Of a stretch of DNA of 9,826 nucleotides, positions 1 through 6,851 are shown piece by piece. The notes beneath the pieces were generated by a model. The model searched no databases. It was not told the origin of the DNA and saw nothing but the letters and a program-made list of their open reading frames with translations. Source of the DNA: Actinomycetes bacterium (lineage in GTDB: Bacteria > Actinomycetota > Acidimicrobiia > Acidimicrobiales > Acidimicrobiaceae); the NCBI GenBank assembly GCA_021819025.1, contig JAKASN010000032.1, positions 1 to 9,826 on the forward strand. The letters run 5' to 3'. Positions within the stretch are counted from its first letter, which is position 1; the number at the start of each line of letters is the position of its first letter. A program made the translations under genes and the position numbers.

Positions 1-300
1 CCTGAATATCGGGTTCACCGCGATAATCGAATGTACCAGTAGCGAAGCGTCGATGCCGCTGGATGCGTAACCCATCTCCTCGGCTGCAATCACCAGCATC
101 ATGACGTCCGCATCGGAGCCGCCATACTTCTCCGGAAGCTGAATGCAGAGATATCCAACCCTCCCGAGTTCGCGAAGCACTTCCAATGGAAACTCCCCGG
201 CGGCATCTGCCGTGGCTGCGATTGGCAAGATCTCCTGGCGCACGAATCGCCGATACTCGCGGCGAAACATCTCGTGTTCCTCGTCAGAATAAACGTTCAC
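1..300 (-). CDS. Acyl-CoA dehydrogenase, N-terminal part (cut by window edge)
   Basis: FAD-dependent acyl-CoA dehydrogenases introduce an alpha,beta double bond into an acyl-CoA. Only the first 100 residues lie in the window; the gene continues past position 1. The visible part matches the all-helical N-terminal domain: an amphipathic start (SDEEHEMFRREYRRFVRQEI), then the family hallmark LPEKYGGSDAD at residues about 55-65, then a helix with AAEEMGYASSGID. The start is the GTG at 300-298, which overlaps the TGA of the upstream tetR-type gene (GTGA, 4-bp overlap) and is preceded by an AGAGG motif about 10 nt upstream. The overlap implies translational coupling, so the dehydrogenase is probably the last known member of this operon. 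The catalytic glutamate and FAD-binding C-terminal domain are outside the window, so the subfamily and substrate chain type cannot be judged. Confidence 0.88.
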   Translation of the reverse strand, partial: MNVYSDEEHEMFRREYRRFVRQEILPIAATADAAGEFPLEVLRELGRVGYLCIQLPEKYGGSDADVMMLVIAAEEMGYASSGIDASLLVHSIIAVNPIFR

Positions 301-956
301 GGCGTGTGATCCTCTGGGCGCGCCATCAGCATCGAGGTGATCTGACGACCGTATTGCTCGGCTAACTGCGCAACCGTGGGGCTGCGCCCTGGCACATACC
401 ATGTCGCGGTCCAGTTGAGGCTGCCAAGGATCAAGTTCCTCGTGGTTTCGATGTCGCATGGGGTGAATTTCCCCTGATCAACCCCGTCTCTAAGCAAAGT
501 GTCAACAAAATGCTCGTAGCGATGGCGCAAGGCGATGATCTCCCTGCGATACTGGTCCGCTAGCCGTCTGTCCTCCTGAAGGAAAAACCAAGCGAGGGGG
601 AATTCCTCGATGAGAAAGCGCAGGTGCGCTAAGACCCAGGCCCGCATCCGCGCTGCGGCGTCGGAGTCCGCGCACTTTCCCACCTCTGCGCTCACACAGT
701 CATAAACGAGTTCGGTCGCGGCCTTCTCGCACGCATAGAGCAGTACTTCCTTACTGGGAAAGTAGTGGTAGAGATTGCCCTTGCTCATCTCGACCCGATC
801 CGCGAGATCCTCAACGGTGAAGCCTTGATAGCCCTTCTCCGCTAAGAGCTTTCCGGCGTGCCTTAGGATCTCCATGGTCTTTTTCTGCCGCCTCTTAGCT
901 TGAAAGCCTTTCGACTTTCCCGGCGGCAACTCGCGTATACGCTGCACATCTGCCAT
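297..956 (-). CDS. TetR/AcrR-family transcriptional regulator (KstR2/FadR-like)
   Basis: A 219-residue one-component repressor of usual TetR length. A basic N-terminal arm (residues 14-26, KSKGFQAKRRQKK) leads into the TetR DNA-binding domain at about 25-72; the helix-turn-helix lies near 46-66 (FTVEDLADRVEMSKGNLYHYF), followed by PSKEVLL. The C-terminal ligand domain carries LILGSLNWTATWYVPGRSP (175-193), a pattern typical of acyl-CoA-responsive regulators of the KstR2 kind; this subgroup assignment is from memory of the family, not a search. The ATG at 956 has a good GAGAGGAA ribosome site. The gene sits between the ligase (64-bp gap) and the dehydrogenase (4-bp overlap) on the same strand, so it is probably co-transcribed with its targets and autoregulated through the operon promoter. 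No clear operator was seen in the 64-bp gap. The likely inducer is a CoA thioester made by the pathway. Confidence 0.9.
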   Translation of the reverse strand: MADVQRIRELPPGKSKGFQAKRRQKKTMEILRHAGKLLAEKGYQGFTVEDLADRVEMSKGNLYHYFPSKEVLLYACEKAATELVYDCVSAEVGKCADSDAAARMRAWVLAHLRFLIEEFPLAWFFLQEDRRLADQYRREIIALRHRYEHFVDTLLRDGVDQGKFTPCDIETTRNLILGSLNWTATWYVPGRSPTVAQLAEQYGRQITSMLMARPEDHTP

Positions 957-1020
957 AGGGCTATTCCTCTCACATCATTGTCGCTTGATTGATTCGCGGG
1001 TCTCTTATCCGCGGCGCCAG

Positions 1021-2565
1021 CTACTGGGGTGGCTCCTGCCGATAGATTCTCCTCAGGCTAACCTTGTCCACCTTTCCCGTGGCAAGCGTAGGTAACTCTT
1101 CAACAAAGATCATGCGCTGGGGCTTCTTGTAGCTTGCCATCCTGGATCGGCAATGCTCGATGAGTTCGCGCTCACTAGTCGCATTCCCCGTCCGCAGCAC
1201 GATGATGGCGGTCACGATCTCGCTCCACTTCTCGTCGGGTAGTCCGATCACCGCCGCCTGCATCACGTTGGAATGCTGCGTCAACACCTCTTCCACTTCG
1301 GCCGCATAGACGTTCTGCCCGCCGGACTTGATCATGTCCTTTTTGCGATCTACAAAGTACAGGGCGCGATCATCGTCGAAGCGGCCCAAGTCGCCGGTAT
1401 AGAGCCAGCTATCCCGAAGACCTTGTGAGGTGGCATCGGGATTGCTGAAATATCCGCGGAATACATTTGGGCCAGACACGATGATTTCGCCTACCTCGCC
1501 GACTGGGACATCGCGGCCCGAATCGTCTACGACACGTACATCCACGGTTATTACCGGCTTGCCCACCGAGCCAGGATATTTTAGCGCATCCTCCCGGGTG
1601 AGCACGCTGACCAGCGGCGCGGCCTCCGTGAGTCCATAGGCGTAGAGGAGTGGCTCTTTAAGGACTTCCCCAAGGCGTCTCACCGTAGTCCCTGCCACCA
1701 CCCCGCCGGCGGCCAAAGGAAGGCTCAAGCTTTCGAAGTCGTAGTCATCGAGATCTTCCAGCTTTGACACTGCAGTCCACATAGTCGGTGCCATGTAGAC
1801 GAATCGCACCTTCTCGGTTTCAATGGCGCGCGCCAGCACCGCGGCGTCGAAGCCACCGGCAGTTGGGATGATCACCACTTTTCCCCCAACCGAGAGTGTC
1901 GGGAAGGTATTTGTCTGTACTCCCGCAGTATGGAATAGCGGCACCGCACAGGCGTTGACACGCAAATTCTCTGGAGAGAGAGTCGAACTCATCACCATCG
2001 CGTTCCAGAGCCAGTTCGCATTTGTCAGCATCGCGCCTTTGGGTTGGCTGGTACTTCCCGAGGTATACATGATCGCCTGGACATCGTCGAGATCCGCCTC
2101 ATTCGCACCAAGGCTCGTTACCTCCTCGGCGCCTGACATCGCCGTGTCGTAGTCCAACGCAGTGCTCCACTCGCATCCCCCTACGGAAATGAAATGCGCG
2201 AGAGCCGGGCAGCGGCCGGCGCAGGTCCTAATGGCCGGCTCATGTGCGATGTCATAGACCACCCCAAGCGCTTCGGAGTGATTGAGGAAATAAGTCAGCT
2301 CATCGGCGGTCAGGCGCGTATTCAAAGGAACGCACCAAATCCCCAAGCGAGTCAAGGCGAAATAAACTTCCAGGAACTCGATCGAGTTGTCCATCAGTAT
2401 TGCGACCCGGTCGCCTTTGGCGATGCCCAAGTTAGCCACTATGCCGGCGGCTTTCTCGACGCGGCTCTCAAGCTCTTGGTAGGTGGCTCGCCGATCACCA
2501 CATACCAATGCCTCGCGATCTGGATATCGGTCGGCCCACCGCTCGATGACGGTCGCAATATTCAC
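1021..2565 (-). CDS. Acyl-CoA synthetase / AMP-dependent CoA ligase (ligase 1)
   Basis: A 514-residue class I adenylate-forming enzyme that activates a carboxylic acid to its CoA thioester with ATP. All core motifs are present: P-loop YTSGSTSQPKG (167-177), AYGLTEAAP (309-317), YTGD (389-392), the hinge region VDRKKDMIKSGGQNVYAAE (405-423), and the C-terminal ATGK with the catalytic lysine at about 498. Length and motifs fit the FadD3/short FadD group, not the approx. 550-620-residue long-chain enzymes. The start is GTG at 2565, placed by the very strong GGGGGGAGGA ribosome site 5 nt upstream. It lies 19 bp after the DUF35 gene and 64 bp before the regulator gene, so it is an operon member, presumably producing the CoA ester used by the dehydrogenase and thiolase-fold proteins. 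Substrate specificity cannot be read from sequence; a steroid, terpenoid or aryl acid is possible. Confidence 0.93.
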   Translation of the reverse strand: MNIATVIERWADRYPDREALVCGDRRATYQELESRVEKAAGIVANLGIAKGDRVAILMDNSIEFLEVYFALTRLGIWCVPLNTRLTADELTYFLNHSEALGVVYDIAHEPAIRTCAGRCPALAHFISVGGCEWSTALDYDTAMSGAEEVTSLGANEADLDDVQAIMYTSGSTSQPKGAMLTNANWLWNAMVMSSTLSPENLRVNACAVPLFHTAGVQTNTFPTLSVGGKVVIIPTAGGFDAAVLARAIETEKVRFVYMAPTMWTAVSKLEDLDDYDFESLSLPLAAGGVVAGTTVRRLGEVLKEPLLYAYGLTEAAPLVSVLTREDALKYPGSVGKPVITVDVRVVDDSGRDVPVGEVGEIIVSGPNVFRGYFSNPDATSQGLRDSWLYTGDLGRFDDDRALYFVDRKKDMIKSGGQNVYAAEVEEVLTQHSNVMQAAVIGLPDEKWSEIVTAIIVLRTGNATSERELIEHCRSRMASYKKPQRMIFVEELPTLATGKVDKVSLRRIYRQEPPQ

Positions 2566-2584
2566 TGCAATCCTCCCCCCGTGG

Positions 2585-3058
2585 TCATTTCAGCCGATAG
2601 TGGAAGTCGGTGATCATTCCTTCGCGCTCATCGCTAAAGACCGCTTCAACCCGCTTTCCCACCGCGAGCTCTCGCGCCGCAACTTCGGGCACCGAGAGGT
2701 CCAATCCCGTCACAAAGTTCGCCATGGCAGTCGTGGCGCCGTCGAGGGTGACATAGGCCACCACGTACGGCGGCGGTGGGAGGCCATCAAAGGGTTCGTA
2801 CACGATGGTGAAGGCCTCGATGGTACCCTCTGGGCCGACATCCACCCATTCTTCGGTCTTCACGAAGCATCTCTCGCAGTACGCTCGTGGGGGAACTAGT
2901 ACCGCTTTGCAACTGGGACATTTCTTCCCGGCGATCTTGCCCTCATCGCGCAAGTGCAAAAAGAAACGGGTCGCGGTCTCGCCAACCGCGTAGTCGTAGT
3001 GGATCTTCCACTCGCCAGAATGTATAAGTGGTGCGTCTAATCGCTCGTCTTGGCCCAT
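2585..3058 (-). CDS. DUF35 zinc-ribbon / OB-fold protein, thiolase partner
   Basis: A small protein of 157 residues (158 if the GTG one codon earlier is used). It has a rubredoxin-like zinc ribbon with four cysteines, CPSC and CERC (residues 48, 51, 62, 65 in the longer form), separated by a PPRAY segment, then an OB-fold domain from about 75 (VGPEGTIEAFTIVYEPFDG) to the end. This is the classic DUF35 layout (N-terminal ribbon plus acyl-CoA-binding OB-fold). Known family members bind thiolase-fold enzymes and help hold or channel the CoA substrate: ChsH2 with the Ltp2 steroid aldolase, BbsA with BbsB thiolase, and the archaeal thiolase/HMG-CoA synthase complex. Placement just after two thiolase-fold genes supports that role here. 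I prefer the ATG at 3058 because a GAGG motif sits 7 nt upstream, whereas the GTG at 3061 would be too close to it. The 187-bp leader contains a strong hairpin. Confidence 0.9.
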   Translation of the reverse strand: MGQDERLDAPLIHSGEWKIHYDYAVGETATRFFLHLRDEGKIAGKKCPSCKAVLVPPRAYCERCFVKTEEWVDVGPEGTIEAFTIVYEPFDGLPPPPYVVAYVTLDGATTAMANFVTGLDLSVPEVAARELAVGKRVEAVFSDEREGMITDFHYRLK

Positions 3059-3061
3059 CAC

Positions 3062-3248
3062 AGTCCCTCATACTCCTTAACTCAATCAAACCAGCTATGT
3101 CGCACAGCGCAGACAACCGCCAAATTGTCTGCGCTGTGCCCGCAGATCCATTTTGCGTCCATGGCCACCACCCGATGTGGAGGGCTTCTCATCATCAACA
3201 AAGAAATCCCGCGACCACCTGCTCGGCGAGCCAACCGACCCACCACGT
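3062..3248 (-). other. Intercistronic gap with hairpin, no gene
   Basis: This 187-bp gap separates the SCP2-type thiolase gene (TAG at 3249-3251) from the DUF35 gene in an otherwise tightly packed operon. It contains a perfect 15-bp inverted repeat (listed separately) and an AAGGAG/GAGGG ribosome-site region just before the DUF35 start. I see no convincing short gene. Possible roles are mRNA processing or stabilisation, partial termination, or a translation-control element for DUF35. Confidence 0.6.
3102..3139. repeat. Perfect 15-bp inverted repeat, stem-loop between operon genes
   Basis: The left arm gcacagcgcagacaa (3102-3116) and right arm ttgtctgcgctgtgc (3125-3139) are exact reverse complements separated by an 8-nt loop. 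In the minus-strand transcript this would form a very stable GC-rich hairpin about 43 nt upstream of the DUF35 start codon. There is no U-tract on the downstream side, so it does not look like a standard intrinsic terminator. An mRNA-stabilising or RNase-processing hairpin, a REP-like palindromic element, or a protein-binding palindrome are the alternatives. Confidence 0.85.
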
Positions 3249-4430
3249 CTAGGTGTCGCTTGCCAGTACCATGCAGGTATGGAACTGAAGTGTTCCACCG
3301 ATCCCGGTGGCAACCGCCTGGTGCGCGCCGGGGACCTGCCGGGCGCCAGCATCTCCCATCACCTGTAGGGCCGCCTCGGCGACACGAGCCAATGCCGTAG
3401 CAGAAATGGGGTTGGCACTCAGCACGCCTCCAGAAGGGTTGACTGGAAGAGCGCCGTTCATATCGAACATTCCCTGCTCGCTCATGAGGCCACCCGTCCC
3501 CTTCTTGGCAAAGCCCAAGGCTTCTACCGCGGCGATTTCAGTACAGGTGAAGGGCGCATATATCTCTGCAACATCGATCTGGCGGATGGGGTCGGTAATT
3601 CCGGCCTGCTGGTAAGCCCGCGCGGCAGCCATGGCAAGCTCATCCCAGTCGGCGTGGTCTACGTCTCTGCCGGGACCCATCTTGTCACCCATGTATATCG
3701 TGTTGCTCGTGGCGCCCATGCCTCGGATCCACGCCGCACGCGAGTGGTTCGCGCGAACCACTGGTTCCGCCGCCATTATCACGGCGCACGCTCCGGAGGA
3801 CCGAGGGCAGCAATCTAGCAGCTTGAGCGGCCAGCAGACATAACGCGAAGACAGGACATCATCTAGCGAGATTGGGGCTCTGAGATGAGCATGGGGATTG
3901 AGTTGGGCGTGCTTGCGGCTGCGGACCGCGACGGAGGCCAATTGACGTTCGGTCACCTTGTAGTGGTCCATTTGCCTTACCGCCTGGAACGAGCACATGT
4001 TGATCGCGTTGAGGGCAACGCTTCTTTCATATATCGGATCCATGGCGGTATTCAGCACCCACTGCGCATCAGGACTCTCTGAGACCTTGTCCGCAGCAAC
4101 TACCAGCACCCTGCGAGCCATCCCTGAGGCAACGTGGGCATAGCCGGCTTGGGCAGCTGCGGCGCCAGTGGTACCTCCGGTATTGACGCGAAGCAGTGGT
4201 CTTGGCGTCACACCCAGCGCCTCGCCGATCCAGCGATCTACCGCATTGATGCCCAGCAGCGCGTCGGGGGCGATACCGATGACGAAAGCGTCAATGTCTT
4301 CCATCGTCATTCCAGCGTGCTCCAACGCCTTTAGCGAAGCCTCGACAGCTAACTCTTGAATTGTTACATCGGTTCTCTTGAATCGATAGTCGGTCTGTCC
4401 GACCCCAACGATGGCAGTCTTGACTGGCAT
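3249..4430 (-). CDS. Thiolase-fold protein, SCP2/lipid-transfer (Ltp) type
   Basis: A 393-residue member of the SCP2-thiolase/non-specific lipid-transfer group. It starts MPVKTAIVGVGQTDY, has VNTGGTTGAAAAQAGYAHVASG-type helix sequence at about 82-103, LKLLDCCPRSSGACAVIM (202-219), DVAEIYAPFTCTEIAAVEAL (286-305) and NPSGGVLSANPISATAL (331-347). Canonical thiolases have a nucleophilic Cys in the first of these and a GHP His in the last; here those positions read Gly-Gly and ANP, so the usual Claisen cysteine and His are missing. Tyr291 lies in the EIYAPF segment where aldolase-type Ltp proteins also carry functional aromatic residues (known for the Ltp2 family; position equivalence is my inference). 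With DUF35 downstream, a retro-aldol or accessory role is more likely than true thiolysis. The ATG at 4430 has an AGGAGG site 6 nt upstream, and the gap to the preceding gene is 11 bp. Confidence 0.9.
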   Translation of the reverse strand: MPVKTAIVGVGQTDYRFKRTDVTIQELAVEASLKALEHAGMTMEDIDAFVIGIAPDALLGINAVDRWIGEALGVTPRPLLRVNTGGTTGAAAAQAGYAHVASGMARRVLVVAADKVSESPDAQWVLNTAMDPIYERSVALNAINMCSFQAVRQMDHYKVTERQLASVAVRSRKHAQLNPHAHLRAPISLDDVLSSRYVCWPLKLLDCCPRSSGACAVIMAAEPVVRANHSRAAWIRGMGATSNTIYMGDKMGPGRDVDHADWDELAMAAARAYQQAGITDPIRQIDVAEIYAPFTCTEIAAVEALGFAKKGTGGLMSEQGMFDMNGALPVNPSGGVLSANPISATALARVAEAALQVMGDAGARQVPGAHQAVATGIGGTLQFHTCMVLASDT

Positions 4431-4441
4431 TGGGTCCCTCC

Positions 4442-5587
4442 TCAGTAATTTCTCAACACGAAGAGCGCGTGGCCCTGAGCCGGATAGCTGGTAGCGCCGT
4501 GAGCGAGTCCCTGGCGCGGCGCTGCAAGCTGTATCGGTCCGGCACGGTGGCCGAGCTGGAGGTAGGTCTCCAGGATCCGCATCATTCCCGCAGCAAATCG
4601 AAGATTGGTTGACTGTGCGCCTCCAGAGATATTGACCGGACAGCTTCCCCCTGGAGCGGAACCGCCCTCAAGAGCGAAGTTGGCTCCCGTGCCTTGGGAT
4701 ACCAAGCCGAGTGCTTCGTATGCGAGGAGTTCGTCGAAGGGAGTCGCGTCGGATAGTTCCGCGAAGTCGATCTCGCTTTCAGGCCTCGTGACGCCCGCCA
4801 TCGCGTAGGCGCTTGCCGCGGCGGCCCGCAGGCCCGCCAGCCCCGCGGCGGTTTCTCCTTTGTAGCCGTAGTCGCTTGTTCCCCAGCCGAATCCTTGTAT
4901 CCAGACTGGCGGCCGATCTGAGCTAAGGGTACGCTCTTCCGAGGCAAGCACGAGCGCCACTGCTCCGTCGCACGATCGAGGAAGCTCAGCACTTCGGATT
5001 GGGTAGGCAACGTATGGACTTACCAAGATCGCTTCTCGGGAGGTCCGCTCGCGCAGAAATGCGCGCGGGTTTAAAGAACCATTGCCACGATTCTTTACAA
5101 CGACGGCCGCAGCGGCTTCGGCCAGCTGCGGCGTCAAGTTTCGGTAGGTACTAGAGACGATGGCCGATTCCACCACGTCGTTGAAGGCGAGGGGGCGAAG
5201 ATAGAATGGATCGTAGGACAGGCTTGAAATCAAGTCATAAGGGCTCTCAGAGGTCTTGCTCCAGGTAATCGCGAGCGCGGTATCGTATTCGCCTGAGAGG
5301 ATTCGCAGGCAGGCAAGGATGGCAGCGTAGCTTCCTTCAGTGGTGGTGCGGATCTCATCCTTCAGATAGGCGCCGGCGGGACCGGCCGTCATCATGCTTG
5401 AAATGGAACGCCCATCGAGTTGGTCGGCACCTGCCATTACCACGGTCCCGAGGTCGGCGCGCACAATCCCGGCGTCCGCAAGGGCGGCGGAGGCGGCCTC
5501 GAAGACCAGTTCCTCAAGTCGAACATCGTCCCTTCGCTCGGCAAAGACTGTGTGACCAGCACCGAGAATTCCCACCCGTTTTACCAT
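4442..5587 (-). CDS. Degenerate thiolase-like protein (first gene of operon)
   Basis: A 381-residue thiolase-superfamily protein. The N-terminal fold is recognisable (MVKRVGILGAGHTVFAERRD), as are YPIRSAELPRSCDGAVALVL (195-214), IDFAELSDATPFDELLAYEA (273-292) and a late NISGGAQSTN (319-328). None of the catalytic signatures survive: the Cys position reads TTTEGSYAA (81-89), the expected His motif after AEL reads SDATPFDE, and the late GHP motif is replaced by QSTN. It is therefore probably a non-catalytic or re-purposed subunit that pairs with the next thiolase-fold protein, as in adjacent ltp pairs of steroid-degrading bacteria (comparison from memory). The ATG at 5587 has a GAGG ribosome site 8 nt upstream. 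Its TGA is followed at once by the GGAGGG ribosome site of the next gene, implying tight coupling. A decayed copy of its 5' end lies near 8690-8872. Confidence 0.87.
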   Translation of the reverse strand: MVKRVGILGAGHTVFAERRDDVRLEELVFEAASAALADAGIVRADLGTVVMAGADQLDGRSISSMMTAGPAGAYLKDEIRTTTEGSYAAILACLRILSGEYDTALAITWSKTSESPYDLISSLSYDPFYLRPLAFNDVVESAIVSSTYRNLTPQLAEAAAAVVVKNRGNGSLNPRAFLRERTSREAILVSPYVAYPIRSAELPRSCDGAVALVLASEERTLSSDRPPVWIQGFGWGTSDYGYKGETAAGLAGLRAAAASAYAMAGVTRPESEIDFAELSDATPFDELLAYEALGLVSQGTGANFALEGGSAPGGSCPVNISGGAQSTNLRFAAGMMRILETYLQLGHRAGPIQLAAPRQGLAHGATSYPAQGHALFVLRNY

Positions 5588-5812
5588 CTATCCAACCTCA
5601 CACGGTTCAATGTCCCACACACGATGAAGGACCTGCGGAAATTTGCCGAAATAGCACCACAACAAATCAAGGTGGGGGATTCATCGCTATCCGCACCACG
5701 AACTAATGATATGACTATATATTCAATAGTCGACTATATATTCACTTCAATTCTTTTTGAGGACTATACTCGATACCTAGGCTCGCGTCAAGAAATGGCC
5801 CGGACTTAACCT
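5588..5812 (-). promoter_or_regulatory. Operon promoter/leader region (copy A)
   Basis: This is the only long AT-rich non-coding stretch directly upstream of the six-gene minus-strand operon. It includes an AT-rich core (about 5700-5770) with operator-like repeats and a roughly 110-nt leader before the thiolase-like start at 5587. The AT-rich core has several TATA-like hexamers, but no single well-spaced -35/-10 pair stands out on the minus strand. On the plus strand TATACT (5765-5770) preceded 18 nt upstream by TTCACT is a weak divergent candidate. Conservation of the whole block in copy B argues that it is functional. Confidence 0.6.
5712..5744. promoter_or_regulatory. Tandem operator-like sites, likely TetR-type binding
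   Basis: Two nearly identical 14-mers, TGACTATATATTCA (5712-5725) and CGACTATATATTCA (5731-5744), start 19 bp apart; they share the 13-bp direct repeat gactatatattca. Each is itself an imperfect palindrome of the TGAnT..ATTCA kind. They are bridged by the perfect 12-bp palindrome atagtcgactat (5726-5737). This symmetry and position upstream of an operon that encodes its own TetR regulator make it the best operator candidate. Binding by that regulator is inferred. Confidence 0.55.
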
Positions 5813-6851
5813 AAATATGTTTCCCGGCTGGTTTCGAAGCCTCCGTGCGCTGTGCACAAGAGTTCAGTCGCCCCGATCACCGAGTGTGGAGGCTGCACAA
5901 ATCTCTTCCAAGCCAGCCGGGAGAAGCGTCGGCCCCTGCATCGTTACCTCACGAAGTGCCACACCGACAAGACCGCTTGAGAACTCCGCACCGTCGGTCC
6001 GCACTTCTGGATCCGGCAAGCACCGAACCGAATTGCCGTTGTGCGAGAATGATAGCGATGTGGCAGGCTGGCCTTTGAACTACCTTCTCAGTCAACTTTC
6101 GGTCGCCAAGACCTGCTGCGCTTCTGGACTCAACGGTCCTTGCTTCTTCCGGCTGGCTGACTTATTGTCACGTCTGCCGCTTTGCTCCGCCCACGAGGCG
6201 TGGCGCAATCGTGCCGATGGTCTTGGCCTTAGGCAGTAGCGATTCAAGGGGAAATCTTCACTTGTGCCAGAGATACCCGGCTGATCCCTGGTGGTTGACC
6301 CTTGCCGATGAACAACGCCGGAGGAGCCACCTCACGGGCCAACACACTTGGTTGTGGTCCGCGCAAAATCGGTTGACGGGTTCTGCGGTGATGGCTGAGC
6401 GTGCGCGCAATACCAGTGTCTGTGCCTGGCTCATCGGGTGCGCGCCACTGACAACGCCGGCGAATGGAGAAGACTCGGTTGGGACATAGTCGCTCCAGGG
6501 TGGCGCGATAGGACATCAGCGCCATTCGAGGGATCGCTGTTCAAGGACGAAGCGGCTTCTACGCTTCGGCAGAATTCGCTTGATCGTTTGGCTCAATCTC
6601 CGTATAGGCCGCTTCGAGCCCAGTGCCCCGCTGAGACGATGCATGCGCGCCGAAGAGGACTGGCATTGGGCTGAAACCGACTTGCGCTTAGGCGTGCTCT
6701 GCGGCTTGTCGCGGGGAAGCGCTATTTCGACTCTCTCGCACTCGCGAATTCCGAAATGCTTGAGGAAGTGAATTTGGCCCGAAGCGTCCCAACTGCGGCG
6801 TTCCGGCGGCTCAGGGTGAGAAACGTTGAGGCGCGCCGGTGCTCGTTGCCG
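5813..6851. other. About 1-kb stretch with no supported gene
   Basis: Open frames here are short, overlap on both strands, lack good ribosome sites and resemble no family I recognise. The longest, on the plus strand at 5817-6239 and 6211-6489, and on the minus strand at 6244-6525, look like chance frames in GC-rich DNA. No terminator with a U-tract was seen after the second ligase gene (stop at 6852), and no terminal inverted repeats mark an insertion sequence. Decayed coding DNA is possible, since both neighbours are involved in a duplication, but I could not match it to any gene in the window. Confidence 0.55.

Larger units (their letters stand above)
5470..5812. repeat. Diverged direct repeat, copy A (thiolase 5' end plus promoter)
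   Basis: This segment matches 8755-9093 in the same orientation. Clear shared blocks include cgtcccttcgctcggcaaa (19 bp, 5527-5545 and 8811-8829), a 15-bp block with one mismatch (5663-5677 and 8946-8960), cgctatccgcacc (13 bp, 5685-5697 and 8968-8980), and an AT-rich stretch with the same layout (5710-5745 and 8993-9027). The match covers both the start of the thiolase-like gene and all of the upstream regulatory region. Weaker similarity continues left to roughly 5395. Confidence 0.85.

Noticed and set aside
3102..3139. Intrinsic transcription terminator
   Set aside because: The stem is strong but no U-run follows it on the transcribed strand, and the operon continues with a gene that functionally belongs with those upstream.
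3095..3400. Short frames on both strands around the thiolase/DUF35 gap
   Set aside because: They overlap the C-terminus of the thiolase gene and the hairpin, show low-complexity Arg/Pro-rich translations and no ribosome sites.
5817..6489. Possible transposase or other gene on the plus strand between operon promoter and ligase 2
   Set aside because: Some short strings faintly recall transposases, but no catalytic motif, terminal repeats or ribosome site could be found in any frame.
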